The notes under the pieces were generated by a model. The model had not been told where the DNA came from and ran no database searches. It saw nothing but the letters and a program-made list of their open reading frames with translations. The position numbers were made by a program, and so were the translations under genes. Shown here piece by piece: positions 5,021-6,083 of a stretch of DNA of 6,083 nt (its first letter is position 1; each line of letters begins with the position of its first letter). This DNA comes from Myxococcales bacterium (lineage in GTDB: Bacteria > Myxococcota_A > Bradymonadia > Bradymonadales > Bradymonadaceae). The stretch is taken from positions 1 through 6,083 of the forward strand of contig SKNI01000477.1 of the NCBI GenBank assembly GCA_007120615.1. The letters run 5' to 3'.

Positions 5021-6037
5021 TTAGATCAGATTCTTCTGGGAACCATTCATCGGGACGCCGAGGTGGCGAAACGCGGTGATCCTGGCGACGCGACCCCGCT
5101 GGGTTCGCTGGATAAATCCTTGCTGCAATAGAAAAGGTTCCACCACCTCTTCGATGGTATTTTTCTCTTCGCCAATGGAGGCCGCCAACGTGTCGAGGCC
5201 GGCGGGACCGCCGTCGAACTTCTTCACCAGAGCGTCCAGATAAAGGCGATCGAGATAATCAAGCCCGGCGGTGTCTACTTCCAGGCGCTCCAGAGCAAAA
5301 TCGGCCAGCTCCGCATCGATCGTATCGTGTCCTCCGACCACGGCGTAATCACGAACACGGTTGAGGAGGCGATTTACGATCCGCGGGGTCCCCCGACTCC
5401 GGCGGGCGATCTCAATGGCACCGTCTTCAGTGAGTCCGATATTGAGGATTCGCGCCGATCGATGAACCACGCTGGTGAGTTGTTCGCTGCTATAATAATC
5501 GAGCCGGGCCATTAAACCGAAGCGGCTTCGCATGGGCGCGGTCAACAGGCCTTTGCGGGTGGTCGCCCCCACAAGCGTAAACGGTGGAAGGGTCAACTTC
5601 ATGCTCCGGGCATGGGCTCCTTCTCCAATGACGATATCGAAATAAAAATCTTCCATCGCCGGATAGAGATTTTCCTCCACCACTGCGTTCAGGCGGTGAC
5701 ATTCATCGATAAATAAAATCTCGCCCTCTCCGAGGGAGGTCAGGATCCCGGCGAGGTCGCCTTTCTTCTCCAGCGCCGGCCCGCTGGTGACGTGGATATT
5801 GACGCCCATCTCTTCGGCCAGGATATGAGCCATCGAGGTCTTTCCCAACCCTGGCGGACCATATAATAAGACGTGGTCGAGGCTGGCTTTTCGTATCTTC
5901 GCGGATCGAGTCATGACCCGCAGATTATTCTTGATGGAGTCCTGGCCGACGAAATCATCAAAGCGCCGGGGGCGGAGATATTCCTCGATCTCATCGTCGT
6001 CTGCGCGGGTTGATTCGATGGTGGGGTCACGGGACAT
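5021..6037 (-). CDS. ruvB: Holliday junction branch migration DNA helicase RuvB
   Basis: RuvB is the hexameric AAA+ motor that, loaded by RuvA, drives branch migration of Holliday junctions during recombinational repair. From the ATG at 6037 the product is 338 residues, against 336 in E. coli. An in-frame GTG at 6067 has no Shine-Dalgarno and would add ten unusual residues, although the site before 6037 (GTGAG) is also weak. Visible motifs are LRPRRFDDFVGQ (21-32), Walker A GPPGLGKT (60-67), Walker B LFIDECHRL (108-116), sensor 1 VGATTRKGLLTAPMRSRFG (156-174) with the arginine-finger region at its end, and sensor 2 RGTPRIVNRLL (215-225). The C-terminal winged helix has GGPAGLDTLAASIGEE (276-291) and QQGFIQRTQRGRVA (305-318). 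Walker B has Cys where RuvB usually has Ile (DEIHRL), a mild change. ruvA and ruvC are not in the visible sequence; either could lie just beyond the right edge. ruvB leads a probable operon with folE and the flavoprotein. Confidence 0.97.
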   Translation of the reverse strand: MSRDPTIESTRADDDEIEEYLRPRRFDDFVGQDSIKNNLRVMTRSAKIRKASLDHVLLYGPPGLGKTSMAHILAEEMGVNIHVTSGPALEKKGDLAGILTSLGEGEILFIDECHRLNAVVEENLYPAMEDFYFDIVIGEGAHARSMKLTLPPFTLVGATTRKGLLTAPMRSRFGLMARLDYYSSEQLTSVVHRSARILNIGLTEDGAIEIARRSRGTPRIVNRLLNRVRDYAVVGGHDTIDAELADFALERLEVDTAGLDYLDRLYLDALVKKFDGGPAGLDTLAASIGEEKNTIEEVVEPFLLQQGFIQRTQRGRVARITAFRHLGVPMNGSQKNLI

Positions 6038-6083
6038 GATACTGCTCACTGAGAGTAAACCGGACACAACAGATTGGGATTAA
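6038..6083. other. Right-edge sequence upstream of ruvB, nothing assignable
   Basis: These 46 bases precede ruvB on the - strand. The ruvB frame has a stop (TAA, 6082-6080) here, so ruvB is not longer than the GTG at 6067. Another - strand frame stays open from the edge until it stops at TGA just inside ruvB. It could be the tail of an upstream gene, but too little is visible to say. No clear promoter or LexA box was seen. Confidence 0.4.

Noticed and set aside
6038..6067. Longer RuvB from GTG (6067)
   Set aside because: No Shine-Dalgarno upstream; the ATG at 6037 gives the usual RuvB length.

Overview
The window holds seven protein-coding genes and almost no free DNA. Two lie on the + strand (positions 2-1676) and five on the - strand (1688-6037). 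The two groups converge, with only 11 bases between the murD stop and the stop of the biotin carrier gene. No RNA gene, insertion sequence, CRISPR array or long repeat is visible, and no gene-free stretch exceeds about 110 bases. Composition is moderately GC-rich. Peptidoglycan genes, a separate biotin carboxylase and carrier, folE and ruvB point to an ordinary free-living bacterium. The unfused carboxylase and very small carrier recall acyl-CoA carboxylase systems of deltaproteobacteria-like lineages and actinobacteria, but the sequence does not settle the phylum.

Left region (+): the last 91 codons of a MurC-like Mur ligase run off the left edge. A complete 464-residue MurD follows after a 4-base gap. 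These enzymes act in consecutive cytoplasmic steps of UDP-MurNAc-peptide synthesis, so this looks like the end of a cell-wall operon.

Middle region (-): a complete biotin carboxylase (448 residues) is followed, 106 bases downstream, by a stand-alone biotin carrier of only 74 residues that is extremely acidic. Together they supply the carboxybiotin half of an acetyl- or acyl-CoA carboxylase. The carboxyltransferase is not in the window. The gap between them contains a weak terminator-like hairpin with a T run.

Right region (-): ruvB (Holliday junction motor), a GTP cyclohydrolase I-like gene, and a thioredoxin-reductase-like flavoprotein form a probable operon, with a 28-base gap and then a 4-base ATGA overlap. 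The folE product keeps its three zinc ligands but has lost the counterparts of other E. coli active-site residues. The flavoprotein lacks the CxxC redox pair of thioredoxin reductase. This coupled pair is the least explained part of the window.

Most of the window is core metabolism and housekeeping. I do not see a clear undescribed system. The best lead is the divergent FolE and Cys-less flavoprotein pair.
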